Counted from the first letter of the stretch, positions 1 to 7,139 are shown. The stretch: 12,079 bases of DNA from CAWEHQ01 sp051001995 (GCA_051001995.1 JBPCMT010000092.1:1-12079), one strand, 5' to 3'. Made by a program: numbers and translations. Notes: a model not told the origin generated them from the letters alone.

Positions 1-1097
1 CCTGAGGAGATCGCCGGCGGGCGCGGGTCGAACGGCACCGCGTTGCGGTTGACCGTGATCCCGACCTCGGCCAGGCGGTCCTCGGCCTGCTGCCCGTCGA
101 GGTCCGAGTCGCGAAGGTCCACCAGCACGAGGTGTACGTCGGTGCCGCCGGTGAGGACGTTCACGCCGGCCGCCAGCAGCTCCGTGGCCAGGGACTCGGC
201 GCCTTCGCGGGTGCGCCGCTGGCGCTCACGGAAGACGTCCGAGGCCGCCGCCCGCAGGGCCACCGCCTTTGCCGCGATCACGTGCATCAGCGGCCCGCCC
301 TGCTGCCCGGGGAAGACCGCCGAGTCGATCTTCTTCGCGTGCTCCTCGCGGCACAGGATCAGCCCGGCGCGCGGCCCGTCGAGGGTCTTGTGGGTGGTGG
401 TCGTGACCACGTCCGCGTACGCCACCGGGCTCGGATGCTCGCCGGCGGCTACGAGCCCGGCGAAGTGGGCCATGTCCACGATCAAAAAGGCGCCGACCGA
501 GTCCGCGATCGCCCGGAAGGCGGCGAAGTCGAGCTGGCGCGGGTAGGCGGACCAGCCCGCCACGATCGCCTTCGGCCTGTGCTCGGCCGCCAGGCGCTCG
601 ACCTCCTCCATGTCCACCACGGAGTCCTCCTCGCGCACGCCGTAGGCGGCGACCTCGTAGAGGCGCCCGGAGAAGTTAAGCTTCATGCCGTGGGTGAGAT
701 GCCCGCCGTGCTCGAGCTTCATCCCGAGGATCGGGTCGCCGGGGCGCAGCAGCGCGTGGTAGGTCGCGGCGTTGGCCTGCGCGCCCGCGTGCGGCTGGAC
801 GTTGGCGTGCTCGGCGCCGAACAGCTCTCGCGCGCGCTCGATCGCGAGCCGCTCCGCCACGTCCACGTGCTCGCAGCCGCCGTAGTAGCGCTTGCCGGGG
901 TAGCCCTCGGCGTACTTGTTCGTGAGCACCGAGCCCTGGCACTCGAGGACCGCGCGCGGCGCGAAGTTCTCGGAGGCGATCATCTCGAGTGTCTCGTCCT
1001 GACGGCGTAGCTCGCCCTCGAGCGTGCGCGCGATCTCCGGGTCGACCTCCTCCACAGGGCGGCCGAAGTAGTCGGGTGGCAGCGGCTCAGCGGTCAC
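1..1097 (-). CDS. glyA: Serine hydroxymethyltransferase, C-terminus cut by window edge
   Basis: This cytosolic PLP enzyme converts serine and tetrahydrofolate to glycine and 5,10-methylene-THF. The first 365 residues are visible; the family is usually about 415-430 long, so the C-terminal part lies outside the window. Recognisable blocks are IASENF (about 40-45), YAEGYPGKRYYGGCE (62-76), HGGHLTHG (about 130-137), SAYPRQLDF (183-191), DMAHFAG (208-214), TTTTHKTL with the PLP-binding lysine at K237, and FPGQQGGPLMH. The start is the GTG at 1097-1095, which gives the N-terminus MTAEPLPPDYFGRP. It lies 37 nt after the tsaC stop and 6 nt after a TACGGT hexamer, so it may be read from its own leaderless promoter as well as by readthrough. 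Oddities are HAGAQ (103-107) where the family usually has HSG(S/A)Q in the PLP-phosphate site, and KTLDGPRAG where KTLRGPRGG is usual. The family assignment is secure. Confidence 0.96.
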   Translation of the reverse strand, partial: MTAEPLPPDYFGRPVEEVDPEIARTLEGELRRQDETLEMIASENFAPRAVLECQGSVLTNKYAEGYPGKRYYGGCEHVDVAERLAIERARELFGAEHANVQPHAGAQANAATYHALLRPGDPILGMKLEHGGHLTHGMKLNFSGRLYEVAAYGVREEDSVVDMEEVERLAAEHRPKAIVAGWSAYPRQLDFAAFRAIADSVGAFLIVDMAHFAGLVAAGEHPSPVAYADVVTTTTHKTLDGPRAGLILCREEHAKKIDSAVFPGQQGGPLMHVIAAKAVALRAAASDVFRERQRRTREGAESLATELLAAGVNVLTGGTDVHLVLVDLRDSDLDGQQAEDRLAEVGITVNRNAVPFDPRPPAISS

Positions 1098-1103
1098 TCG
1101 GCC

Positions 1104-1109
1104 ACCGTA
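1104..1109 (-). promoter_or_regulatory. Putative -10 box (TACGGT) of glyA, leaderless layout
   Basis: On the minus strand TACGGT is followed by 6 nt (GGCCGA) and then the GTG start of glyA. In actinobacteria a TANNNT hexamer 6-7 nt before a start codon commonly marks transcription starting at the start codon. There is no purine-rich Shine-Dalgarno sequence in this 37-nt gap. No -35 element is recognisable. The box itself is seen; its function is inferred. Confidence 0.45.
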
Positions 1110-1134
1110 CCAACGGCGGTCGTCGCCACCGGTC

Positions 1135-1755
1135 TCAGCGACGCAGCAGCTCGGCGACGCGCGCCGCGGCGACGGCACCCTCGCGGCGGATCGCCCATTC
1201 GCCCGTCTCCTCGAACGCGCTCAGGTCGACGACCGTCGAGGGCGCGCCCGGCAGCTCGCCGCCGTCGAGCTCGAGGTCGACGCCCGCCCGGACCTCCGCA
1301 TCGACGTCCTCGAGCCGGCGGGCGTCGGGCTCGCCCGAGGGGTTGGCGCTCGACTGGAGCAGCGGCGCGGCCACGGAGCGCAGGGCGCCCAGCGCCGGTG
1401 GCAGCGCCGGCACGCGGACGCCGAGGCGCTCGGGCTCAGGCCCGGCCGCGAGCGGGAAGCGCCGCTCGGGGTTCGGCACGACCGCGGTGACCGGTCCCGG
1501 AAGGAGCGCGGTGAGGGCGGCGCGGGCCCGCTCGCCGAGCTCCGGCAGCGTCCGCGCCAGCGCCTCCAGCTGGAAGAACATGACCGCCGCCGGCCGGTCG
1601 CCGGCGCGGCCCTTCATAGCGTAGAGGCGCTCGACCGCCGGACGCGATGACGGGTCGCACGCGAGCCCGTAGACGGTGTCGGCCGGGAACAGGACCAGGC
1701 CGCCGACCGCGACGCAGCGCTCGAGCTCCGCTGCGTCTTCGGCGGTGATGCCCAT
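1135..1755 (-). CDS. tsaC: L-threonylcarbamoyladenylate synthase (YrdC/Sua5 family, YrdC domain only)
   Basis: The enzyme makes threonylcarbamoyl-AMP from threonine, bicarbonate and ATP. This is the first step of t6A37 modification of ANN-decoding tRNAs. The 206-residue product is a single YrdC domain without the C-terminal Sua5 domain. Motifs seen are FPADTVYGLACDP (23-35), AMKGRAGDRP (46-55), LLPGPVT (84-90), SSANPSGE (135-142) and PSTVVDL (172-178), close to the family patterns PTDTVYGL, K-x-R and SxANxSG. The reading frame stays open upstream, but the ATG at 1755 starts just before the domain and overlaps the prmC stop by one base (TGATG), a typical translational-coupling junction. Longer starts would lie wholly inside prmC. 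It is co-transcribed with prmC and sits 37 nt before glyA. The gene name sua5/ywlC is used equally for such proteins. Confidence 0.93.
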   Translation of the reverse strand: MGITAEDAAELERCVAVGGLVLFPADTVYGLACDPSSRPAVERLYAMKGRAGDRPAAVMFFQLEALARTLPELGERARAALTALLPGPVTAVVPNPERRFPLAAGPEPERLGVRVPALPPALGALRSVAAPLLQSSANPSGEPDARRLEDVDAEVRAGVDLELDGGELPGAPSTVVDLSAFEETGEWAIRREGAVAAARVAELLRR

Positions 1756-2597
1756 CAGGGCGCGCGCCCGACGGTCACGCGCTCGCGGCCGGCGAGATCG
1801 CGGTGCGTCTCCGCGTCGTGGAGCAGCGCGCGAACCGCCGACCCCTGGTCGGGCGCGTGCTCGAGCGCGAGAAGCGTGCCGCGCGGAGCAGCGACCAGGA
1901 GCCCGCGGATCGCCGCCAGGCCGTCCGGCCCGCCGACGAGCGCGGCGCGCGGCTCGTAGCGCCTGATCTCGGGGGCGAGGAGCGGCCACTCGTCCTCGCG
2001 CACGTAGGGCATGTTCGCCGTCACGAGGCTCAGGACATCGGGTCCTGCCCAGGGCAGGTCCCGCGCGGCCGCGACCTCCACGTCCAGGCCGAGGCGCGCG
2101 GCGTTCGCGCGCGCCACGGCCACCGCATCCGCCGACGCATCCGAGGCCGACACGAGCAGGTCCGGCCGCTCGTCGGCGAGCGCGAGCGCCACCGCGCCGC
2201 AGCCGGTGCCGGCGTCGTGTACCCAGGCGCCGCGCGGCACGGTCGCTACCGCCACCTCGACCAGTAGCTCGGTCTCGGGCCGCGGGACCAGCGCGCGCGC
2301 GTCGACCATGAGCTCGAGGCGGCGAAACCCGCGCCGGCCAAGGATGTAGGCGACCGGCTCGCGCGCCACGCGGCGCCTGACGCGCTCCATCGCCCTCCGG
2401 GCCGCGGTCGGCGAGACCGCCATGTCCGGCTCGGTGACGAGCGCGGAGCGGTCGACGGCGAGCGCGTCGGCGATCAGGAGCTCGGCGTCCAGCCGCGGCG
2501 TGTCGCAGCCCGCCGCCGCCAGGGCGGCCTCGGCCGCCGTGACCGCGTCGCGCGCAGACGAGACGGCCGCCGCGGCACCGTCCCCTTGGCGCGGCAC
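1755..2597 (-). CDS. prmC: Release factor glutamine N5-methyltransferase, variant NMPY motif
   Basis: This SAM-dependent methyltransferase modifies the glutamine of the GGQ loop of release factors. It has 280 residues, a normal family length. The helical N-terminal substrate-binding domain runs to about residue 80. It is followed by PVAYILGRRGF (81-91), PRPETELLV (105-113), SAM motif I DAGTGCGAVALAL (128-140) and EPRAALVGGPDGL (215-227). The family's NPPY active-site motif reads NMPY (195-198), and the late LEIGxDQ motif reads LEHAPDQ, so the substrate pocket departs from consensus. The GTG start at 2597 lies 3 nt after the prfA stop, with a GGGAG ribosome-binding sequence inside the end of prfA. 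The location directly behind prfA is the classical arrangement and supports the call. A related but distinct protein-glutamine methyltransferase cannot be excluded because of the motif change. Confidence 0.9.
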   Translation of the reverse strand: MPRQGDGAAAAVSSARDAVTAAEAALAAAGCDTPRLDAELLIADALAVDRSALVTEPDMAVSPTAARRAMERVRRRVAREPVAYILGRRGFRRLELMVDARALVPRPETELLVEVAVATVPRGAWVHDAGTGCGAVALALADERPDLLVSASDASADAVAVARANAARLGLDVEVAAARDLPWAGPDVLSLVTANMPYVREDEWPLLAPEIRRYEPRAALVGGPDGLAAIRGLLVAAPRGTLLALEHAPDQGSAVRALLHDAETHRDLAGRERVTVGRAP

Positions 2598-2600
2598 GGA

Positions 2601-3656
2601 TCAGCTCCCGGCCAGGGCGTCGCGCTCGAGCGCCAGCCGGCGCTCCTCGGCCTCGAGCGCGGCGGTGAACTCGTCGATGTCGCCCGCCATCACGCCCTCG
2701 ATGTTGCCGCGCGTGAGCTTGATGCGATGGTCGGTCACCCGGTCCTGGGGAAAGTTGTAGGTGCGGATCTTCTCCGAGCGCTCGCCGGTGCCGACCTGGG
2801 CGCGGCGCTCGGCGGCCTCCTCGGCGCGCTGCTCGGCCGCCTGGCGCTCGTAGAGGCGGGCACGCAGCACGCGCATCGCCTTCTCGCGGTTCTGAAGCTG
2901 CGACTTCTCGTCCTGCATCGACACCACCAGGCCCGTCGGCTGGTGGGTGATCCTCACCGCGGAGTCGGTGGTGTTCACGGACTGGCCGCCGGGGCCCGAC
3001 GAGCGGTAGACATCGACCTGGAGGTCGTTCGGGTCGAGGCGCACCTCGACATCCTCGGCCTCCGGCAGCACCGCGACGGTCGCGGTCGAGGTGTGGATGC
3101 GGCCCTGCGACTCGGTCTCGGGGACGCGCTGGACGCGGTGGGTCCCACCCTCGTGCTTGAAGACGCTGTAGGCGCCGTCGCCCTTGACCGCGAACGTGTA
3201 GTCGCCGTCACCGACGGCGAGCGACTCCACGCGGAAGCTGCGCCGCTCCGCGTAGCGCGTGAGCATCCGGTGGAGGTCGCCGGCGAACAGCGCCGCCTCC
3301 TCTCCCCCGGTGCCCGCCCGCACCTCGACAATCACGTTCTTGTCGTCGTTGGGGTCGCGCTCGACCATCGCGAGGCGGATCTCCTCCTCAAGCGTCCCGA
3401 GGCGCGCCTCCGAGCTGGCGAGCATGTCGCGCAGCTCGGGGTCGTCGCCGTCCTCGGACAGCAGCTCGCGCGCGCCCGCCAGGTCGTCGGCCACGCGCCG
3501 GTACTCGCTCGCCAAGGCACGAGCCGGCTCGAGCTGGTGGTACGCACGGCCGACCTCCGCGTAGCGCGCGCGATCGGCGATCACCTTGGGATCCGACATC
3601 TGCTCCGAGAGCTCGGCGAAGCGGCTCTCGATCTGCTCCACGAGCTTCTCGACCAT
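2601..3656 (-). CDS. prfA: Peptide chain release factor 1 (RF1)
   Basis: RF1 recognises UAA and UAG in the ribosomal A site and triggers peptide release. The product has 351 residues, near the usual 355-360. The N-terminal helical domain occupies roughly 1-100. The codon-recognition tripeptide is PET (179-181) within HRVQRVPETESQGRIHTS; this PxT form identifies RF1, whereas RF2 has SPF. The catalytic loop is RSSGPGGQSVNTTDSAVR, with GGQ at 223-225. Q225 is the residue PrmC methylates, and prmC is the next gene. The GEEAALFA and TYNFPQDRVTDHR blocks are also intact. The ATG at 3656 lies 18 nt after the stop of the DUF1385 gene and 7 nt after a TAGCCT hexamer, so an extra leaderless promoter is possible. 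Nothing is missing or broken. Confidence 0.98.
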   Translation of the reverse strand: MVEKLVEQIESRFAELSEQMSDPKVIADRARYAEVGRAYHQLEPARALASEYRRVADDLAGARELLSEDGDDPELRDMLASSEARLGTLEEEIRLAMVERDPNDDKNVIVEVRAGTGGEEAALFAGDLHRMLTRYAERRSFRVESLAVGDGDYTFAVKGDGAYSVFKHEGGTHRVQRVPETESQGRIHTSTATVAVLPEAEDVEVRLDPNDLQVDVYRSSGPGGQSVNTTDSAVRITHQPTGLVVSMQDEKSQLQNREKAMRVLRARLYERQAAEQRAEEAAERRAQVGTGERSEKIRTYNFPQDRVTDHRIKLTRGNIEGVMAGDIDEFTAALEAEERRLALERDALAGS

Positions 3657-3663
3657 GCCCCGG

Positions 3664-3669
3664 AGGCTA
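3664..3669 (-). promoter_or_regulatory. Putative -10 box (TAGCCT) of prfA, leaderless layout
   Basis: Within the 18-nt gap between the DUF1385 stop and prfA, TAGCCT is followed by 7 nt (CCGGGGC) and the ATG. The spacing matches the boxes before rpmE, the DUF1385 gene, gpsA and glyA. It suggests an internal promoter that adds prfA-prmC-tsaC transcripts. Function is inferred from position only. Confidence 0.4.
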
Positions 3670-3674
3670 GGCCG

Positions 3675-4724
3675 TCAGGCCACGACCTCCATCCCGACGC
3701 GATCCTCGTCGGAGGCCGCCTCGGGACTCTCGACCGAGAGCACCGCCTGGAGCGCCGCGATCGCCACGGCGAGCTGGGCGAGGTCGGGCTCGCGCGTGGT
3801 GAGCTTCTGAAGCTGCATTCCGGGGGCCATCAGGACTCGCGCCCAGCGCCTGCGGCGGTTGCGCCCGAACCACTTGAGCACCTCGAACGACAGGCCCGCA
3901 ATCAGCGGGATCCCGACGACCCGCGAGGCGAACAGGAGGTACCAGTCCGGCTGTCCGAGCGGGGCGAAGACGAAGATCGCCACGATCATCACGATCAGCA
4001 GGAAGCTGGTTCCGCAGCGCGGGTGAAGACGCGAGAAGCGTTGGGCGTTCTCGGGCGTGAGCGGCATGTCCGCCTCGTAGCAGTGGATCGTCTTGTGCTC
4101 CGCGCCGTGGTACTCGAACACGCGCTGGAGGTCGCGCATGCGCGAGATCAGCCAGATATAGCCGAGGAAGATCGAGATCCGGATCAGCTTCTCCACGATC
4201 ACGAACACGACCGAGTTCGGCAGCGCGTCGCCGAACAGGCTCGTGATGCCCGCCGGCAGCAGGAAGAAGAGCCCGATCGCGAACAGCATCGCGAACACGA
4301 CCGTGAGCCCCCAGGCGCGCTCGGTGATTTCCCCCTCGTCCTCGGCGAGCTGGGCGTTCGCCGAGATGCCGAGCGCCTTGAAGCCGATCTTGAGCGACTC
4401 TGCGAGCGCCACGACGCCGCGGATCACCGGCAGGCGGAGCGCGTGGTGGCGCTTGGTCCAGGAGACGAGCGGCTCCGCGCGAACCTCGATCTCGCCCTGC
4501 GCCGCCTCGGTTGGGTCGATCCGGCCGTCGTCGTCGCGCGGTTGGTCGGAAGCGGGCTGTCGCACCGCCACCGCCCAGGTGGAGACGCCGCGCATCATCA
4601 CGCCCTCGAGCACGGCCTGCCCGCCCAGGGGGGCGTCGCGCGTCCCGCTCAGCGCGCCGTCGCGAGGCTCCGCTGTCGAAGGCGCGGCGTCCGCGTTGGT
4701 ATGTCCGGTCCCCGCCTCGCTCAC
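3675..4724 (-). CDS. DUF1385 family polytopic membrane protein (YqhQ-like)
   Basis: The protein has 349 residues and no established biochemical role; the family (COG3872, B. subtilis YqhQ) has been described only as a predicted metal-dependent membrane protein. Diagnostic blocks are GGQAVLEGVMMRG (34-46) near the N-terminus, EYHGAEHKTIHCYE (204-217) and HPRCGTSF (234-241). The conserved His, Glu and Cys residues could form a metal site. Hydrophobic segments lie at about 139-163, 172-194, 240-256 and 262-283. The last 60 residues look helical and acidic. The frame is open far upstream, across rpmE, so the start had to be chosen. The GTG at 4724 lies 38 nt after the rpmE stop, 7 nt after a TAGCAT hexamer, and leaves the conserved N-terminus intact. 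The position between rpmE and prfA hints at a link to translation or to translocation, but that is only context. Confidence 0.92.
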   Translation of the reverse strand: MSEAGTGHTNADAAPSTAEPRDGALSGTRDAPLGGQAVLEGVMMRGVSTWAVAVRQPASDQPRDDDGRIDPTEAAQGEIEVRAEPLVSWTKRHHALRLPVIRGVVALAESLKIGFKALGISANAQLAEDEGEITERAWGLTVVFAMLFAIGLFFLLPAGITSLFGDALPNSVVFVIVEKLIRISIFLGYIWLISRMRDLQRVFEYHGAEHKTIHCYEADMPLTPENAQRFSRLHPRCGTSFLLIVMIVAIFVFAPLGQPDWYLLFASRVVGIPLIAGLSFEVLKWFGRNRRRRWARVLMAPGMQLQKLTTREPDLAQLAVAIAALQAVLSVESPEAASDEDRVGMEVVA

Positions 4725-4731
4725 TGGCGTG

Positions 4732-4737
4732 ATGCTA
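4732..4737 (-). promoter_or_regulatory. Putative -10 box (TAGCAT) of the DUF1385 gene, leaderless layout
   Basis: TAGCAT is followed by 7 nt (CACGCCA) and the GTG start, inside the 38-nt gap after rpmE. It supports the choice of the 4724 start, since no Shine-Dalgarno sequence is seen there. Function is inferred. Confidence 0.45.
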
Positions 4738-4762
4738 CCCGCGGGAAGGCGGTGCCGACCGG

Positions 4763-4972
4763 CTACTCGCCGCGCCGCCGCGCCGCGCGGCGCTTGAACC
4801 GCTCGACCCGGCCGCCCGTGTCCACGAGCTTCTGACGGCCCGTGTAGAAGGGGTGGCACGCCGAGCAGATCTCGACGTGGAGGTCGGGCTTCGTGGAGCG
4901 CGTCGTGAACTCGTTTCCGCACGTGCAGCGGACGTGAGCCTCCACGTACTCGGGGTGAAGATCCTGCTTCAT
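4763..4972 (-). CDS. rpmE: 50S ribosomal protein L31, zinc-binding (C+) form
   Basis: L31 is a small protein of the large subunit that bridges towards the small subunit. The product has 69 residues, normal for the family. It begins MKQDLHPEYVEAHVRCTCG and carries four cysteines, C16, C18, C36 and C39, the zinc-ribbon set of the C+ type. This contrasts with C- paralogues that take over under zinc limitation. FYTGRQKLVDTGGRVERF is the conserved core, and the tail is arginine-rich. The ATG at 4972 is preferred over a longer frame starting at 5023 because the protein then begins exactly like other L31 proteins. A TAGAAT box lies 7 nt upstream, so the mRNA is probably leaderless. It heads the cluster that runs through prfA to glyA. 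Confidence 0.97.
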   Translation of the reverse strand: MKQDLHPEYVEAHVRCTCGNEFTTRSTKPDLHVEICSACHPFYTGRQKLVDTGGRVERFKRRAARRRGE

Positions 4973-4979
4973 CGGCTCG

Positions 4980-4985
4980 ATTCTA
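4980..4985 (-). promoter_or_regulatory. Putative -10 box (TAGAAT) of rpmE, leaderless layout
   Basis: TAGAAT, one base from the consensus TATAAT, is followed by 7 nt (CGAGCCG) and the ATG of rpmE. It is the best-looking -10 element in the window and would start transcription at or next to the A of ATG. No clear -35 is present in the GC-rich sequence upstream. This is probably the main promoter of the translation cluster. Confidence 0.6.
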
Positions 4986-5030
4986 GCGTCGCCGTCCGCG
5001 CTCGCCGCGCCGCCCCGCGACATCCGCTGG

Positions 5031-5036
5031 TACGGT
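5031..5036 (+). promoter_or_regulatory. Possible -10 box (TACGGT) of the plus-strand gene
   Basis: TACGGT lies 10 nt before the TTG start at 5047, the same hexamer as before glyA but slightly farther from the start. It would give an mRNA with a leader of only a few bases. The 74-bp divergent gap to rpmE holds no other plausible signal for this gene. Confidence 0.3.
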
Positions 5037-5046
5037 CCGCGGCGTC

Positions 5047-5967
5047 TTGATCGAGCTCGAAAAGCTTCGCGACCTCACGCTCGAGTCGACCGATGAGGGG
5101 CGGCCCAACCACCTCTCCGCGGGCTCGGGGCTGGTGCGCCGGGGCGACTACGTTTACGTCATCGGCGACGACGAGCACGACCTCGGCGTCTTCTCGCTGG
5201 CGAGCGGAAAGCCGGGCCAGCTCGTCCCGCTGTTCGAGGGTGAGCTGCCCGCGGGTGGGCGCCAGCGCGCCGAGGCGAAGCCCGACCTCGAGGCGCTGAC
5301 CGTGATGCCCCCCTTCCGGTTCCACCCCAACGGCGCCCTGCTCGCCTTCGGCTCGGGTAGCGGCGAGAGCCGCGACCGTGGGTTCGTGTGGTCGCTCGAC
5401 GGCGACGGCTCGCTGCGCGGCTTTCCGCGGCCGATCGACCTCGCCCCGCTGTACAAGTTCCTCGAGCAGCACGTCGCCGGCGAGATGAACGTCGAGGGTC
5501 TCGCGGTGGCCGGCGACCACGTGGCGCTGTTCCAGCGCGGCAACTCCGAGGGCGGTCGCAGCCAGGTCTTCTACCTCTCCCGCGACGAGGTCATCGACAC
5601 CCTGACCGACGACTTCGCGATCGAGCCGTCCGAGCTCGAGGAGGTTCGCGACCACGACCTGGGCGACGTCGACGGCGTCGACCTTCACTTCACGGACGCC
5701 GACGCGCTGCCCGACGGCCGCCTCGTCTTCTCGGCCACCGCCGAGCCGGACGACGACTCCGACGAGCGCGCGACGGCCGGCTCCGCGGTGGGCGTCATCG
5801 CCACCGACGGCTCGGTCGAGCGCCTCGAGCTGCTCGACCCGAGCTCGGCGAAGATCGAGGGAGTCGACGCCGTGGTCGCCGACGAGCTGATTCACCTGCT
5901 GCTCGTCTGCGACGCCGACGACGTCGAGGTGCCGTCGCCGCTCTACTCGCTGACGCTTCCCGCCTGA
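5047..5967 (+). CDS. DUF6929-like protein, probable beta-propeller-type fold
   Basis: The 306-residue product is acidic, lacks a signal peptide or membrane segment and is probably cytosolic. Its function is unknown. Recurrent blocks are YVYVIGDDEHDLGVF (35-49), KPDLEALTVMP (78-88), FGSGSG (101-106), MNVEGLAV (147-154) and FQRGNSEGGRSQ (162-173). They recall bacterial DUF6929 proteins, and the alternating beta-strand and turn texture recalls propeller proteins; this match is from memory of motifs, not from a search. The only usable start in the frame after the TAG at 4984 is the TTG at 5047; there is no ATG or GTG and no ribosome-binding site, so translation may be leaderless and weak. It is the only convincing complete gene on the plus strand here. 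Its last 25 bp overlap the end of gpsA tail to tail. Confidence 0.8.
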   Translation: MIELEKLRDLTLESTDEGRPNHLSAGSGLVRRGDYVYVIGDDEHDLGVFSLASGKPGQLVPLFEGELPAGGRQRAEAKPDLEALTVMPPFRFHPNGALLAFGSGSGESRDRGFVWSLDGDGSLRGFPRPIDLAPLYKFLEQHVAGEMNVEGLAVAGDHVALFQRGNSEGGRSQVFYLSRDEVIDTLTDDFAIEPSELEEVRDHDLGDVDGVDLHFTDADALPDGRLVFSATAEPDDDSDERATAGSAVGVIATDGSVERLELLDPSSAKIEGVDAVVADELIHLLLVCDADDVEVPSPLYSLTLPA

Positions 5968-7139
5968 GGCCCGGCGGCGCCCGGCCCGACGACGGGCTCT
6001 GCGGCGCGGCGCGGCAGCGCCGCCCTCCGCGGGCGCCGTCCCGGCTTCCCGCGGACGACGCTCGCGGGACGGTGCCGGAAGCGATCGAACCAGGCGCCGA
6101 GACGCCCGGCCGGACGGGTCGGCTCGGGCTGGCGAACGCGCACGAGAGCGACCCAGTCGTCGAGCGGCAGCGAGCCGTCGATGAGCCGCGAGAGCGCCGA
6201 GAGCGTGGGCGAGGAGACTCCGTCGCGCCCGGCGGCACGCGCCAGGAGCGGCACCGTCTCGAGCGCCTCGCAGGCCTGGCCCAGGCGAACGGGGATCTCC
6301 TCGGCCGGGATCCCCTGCGCGAGAAGCTCACCGGCGCTGCGGTTGCGCGATCTCGGGGCGAGCGCCGTGGCCACCAGGTCGCCGGTGCCGGCGCGTCCCA
6401 CGAACGTCGCCGCCTCCCCGCCCTCGCGCGCCGCCAGGGCGAGCACCTCCGTAAAGATGTCTGCCGCGGCCATCCCGGCGGCGTTGAGCCCCTGAGCCTC
6501 GGTCGCCCCGGCCGCGAGGGCGGCGGCGTTCTTAGCGCACCCCGCGAGCTCGACCCCCACTGGATCCGCCGACGCCTCGCACACCAGCCCGGCGTTGCGG
6601 AAGACGCTCACCAGCCGGTCGGCGAGCCGCACCGACTGCGAGGCCGCCACGAGCCCGGCGCCGTACTCGACCATCTCGCGCGCGTGCGAGGGACCGCCCA
6701 CGCACGCGACGCGCTCCGAGCCGAACTGACGCACGAGCGCGACCGTGGGCGGCGTCCCGTCGGGCGGGACGAGCCCCTTCGCGAGCGAGATCACGTCGGC
6801 GCGGCGCGTCACGCCCTGGCGCACCACCTCGCTGAGGGCCCCGGCGAGCCCGGAGGACGGGACCGCCAGGAACACCATGTCGGCCCGGTGGAACTGGTCG
6901 TCGCGGTTGCCGAGCGCGCGCACCTTGACGGCCTCGGGAAGCGGAAAGCCGGGGAGGTAGTGCTCGTTCTCCCCCGCCGCCAGGATTCGCTCGACCTGCT
7001 CGGGGGTCCGGCAGAGCAGAGTCGTCCGAAGACCGGCGCGTTCGAGCAGGATCGCGACCGCCGTGCCGAACGGGCCCGCGCCCACGACGCTCGCGCGGCG
7101 TGGCTCGGCGCGACGAGACAGAGGCGCAAAGCGAGCCAT
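5943..7139 (-). CDS. gpsA: NAD(P)-dependent glycerol-3-phosphate dehydrogenase with C-terminal extension
   Basis: The enzyme reduces dihydroxyacetone phosphate to sn-glycerol-3-phosphate, the backbone of phospholipids. The Rossmann motif GAGPFG is at 20-25. SLAKGL (118-123), GGPSHA (148-153), ELAGCAKNAAALAAG with the family lysine at K203, GTGDLVATALAPRSRNR (251-267) and a final helical bundle follow in family order. Several positions differ from the usual text (GPSHA for GPSFA, AGCAKN for GGALKN), so it may be a divergent paralogue. The family is normally about 330 residues; here there are 398, and roughly the last 60 form an Arg/Pro/Ala-rich tail of low complexity. The ATG at 7139 lies 6 nt after a TAGCGT box. 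The stop at 5943 lies inside the convergent plus-strand gene. It appears to be transcribed alone. Confidence 0.93.
   Translation of the reverse strand: MARFAPLSRRAEPRRASVVGAGPFGTAVAILLERAGLRTTLLCRTPEQVERILAAGENEHYLPGFPLPEAVKVRALGNRDDQFHRADMVFLAVPSSGLAGALSEVVRQGVTRRADVISLAKGLVPPDGTPPTVALVRQFGSERVACVGGPSHAREMVEYGAGLVAASQSVRLADRLVSVFRNAGLVCEASADPVGVELAGCAKNAAALAAGATEAQGLNAAGMAAADIFTEVLALAAREGGEAATFVGRAGTGDLVATALAPRSRNRSAGELLAQGIPAEEIPVRLGQACEALETVPLLARAAGRDGVSSPTLSALSRLIDGSLPLDDWVALVRVRQPEPTRPAGRLGAWFDRFRHRPASVVRGKPGRRPRRAALPRRAAEPVVGPGAAGPQAGSVSE
6006..6023. terminator. GC-rich hairpin, possible U-less terminator
   Basis: A 7-bp perfect stem (GCGGCGC with GCGCCGC) and a 4-base loop lie 38 nt past the stop of the plus-strand gene, inside the gpsA tail coding sequence. 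There is no T-run on either side. It could slow polymerase at the convergent junction, or it could simply reflect GC-rich coding sequence. Confidence 0.2.

Noticed and set aside
2586..4835. A 749-codon open frame on the plus strand across prfA and the DUF1385 gene
   Set aside because: It lies antisense to two clearly recognisable proteins. Its translation is rich in Arg, His, Leu and Asp without domain motifs, a typical antisense frame in very GC-rich DNA.
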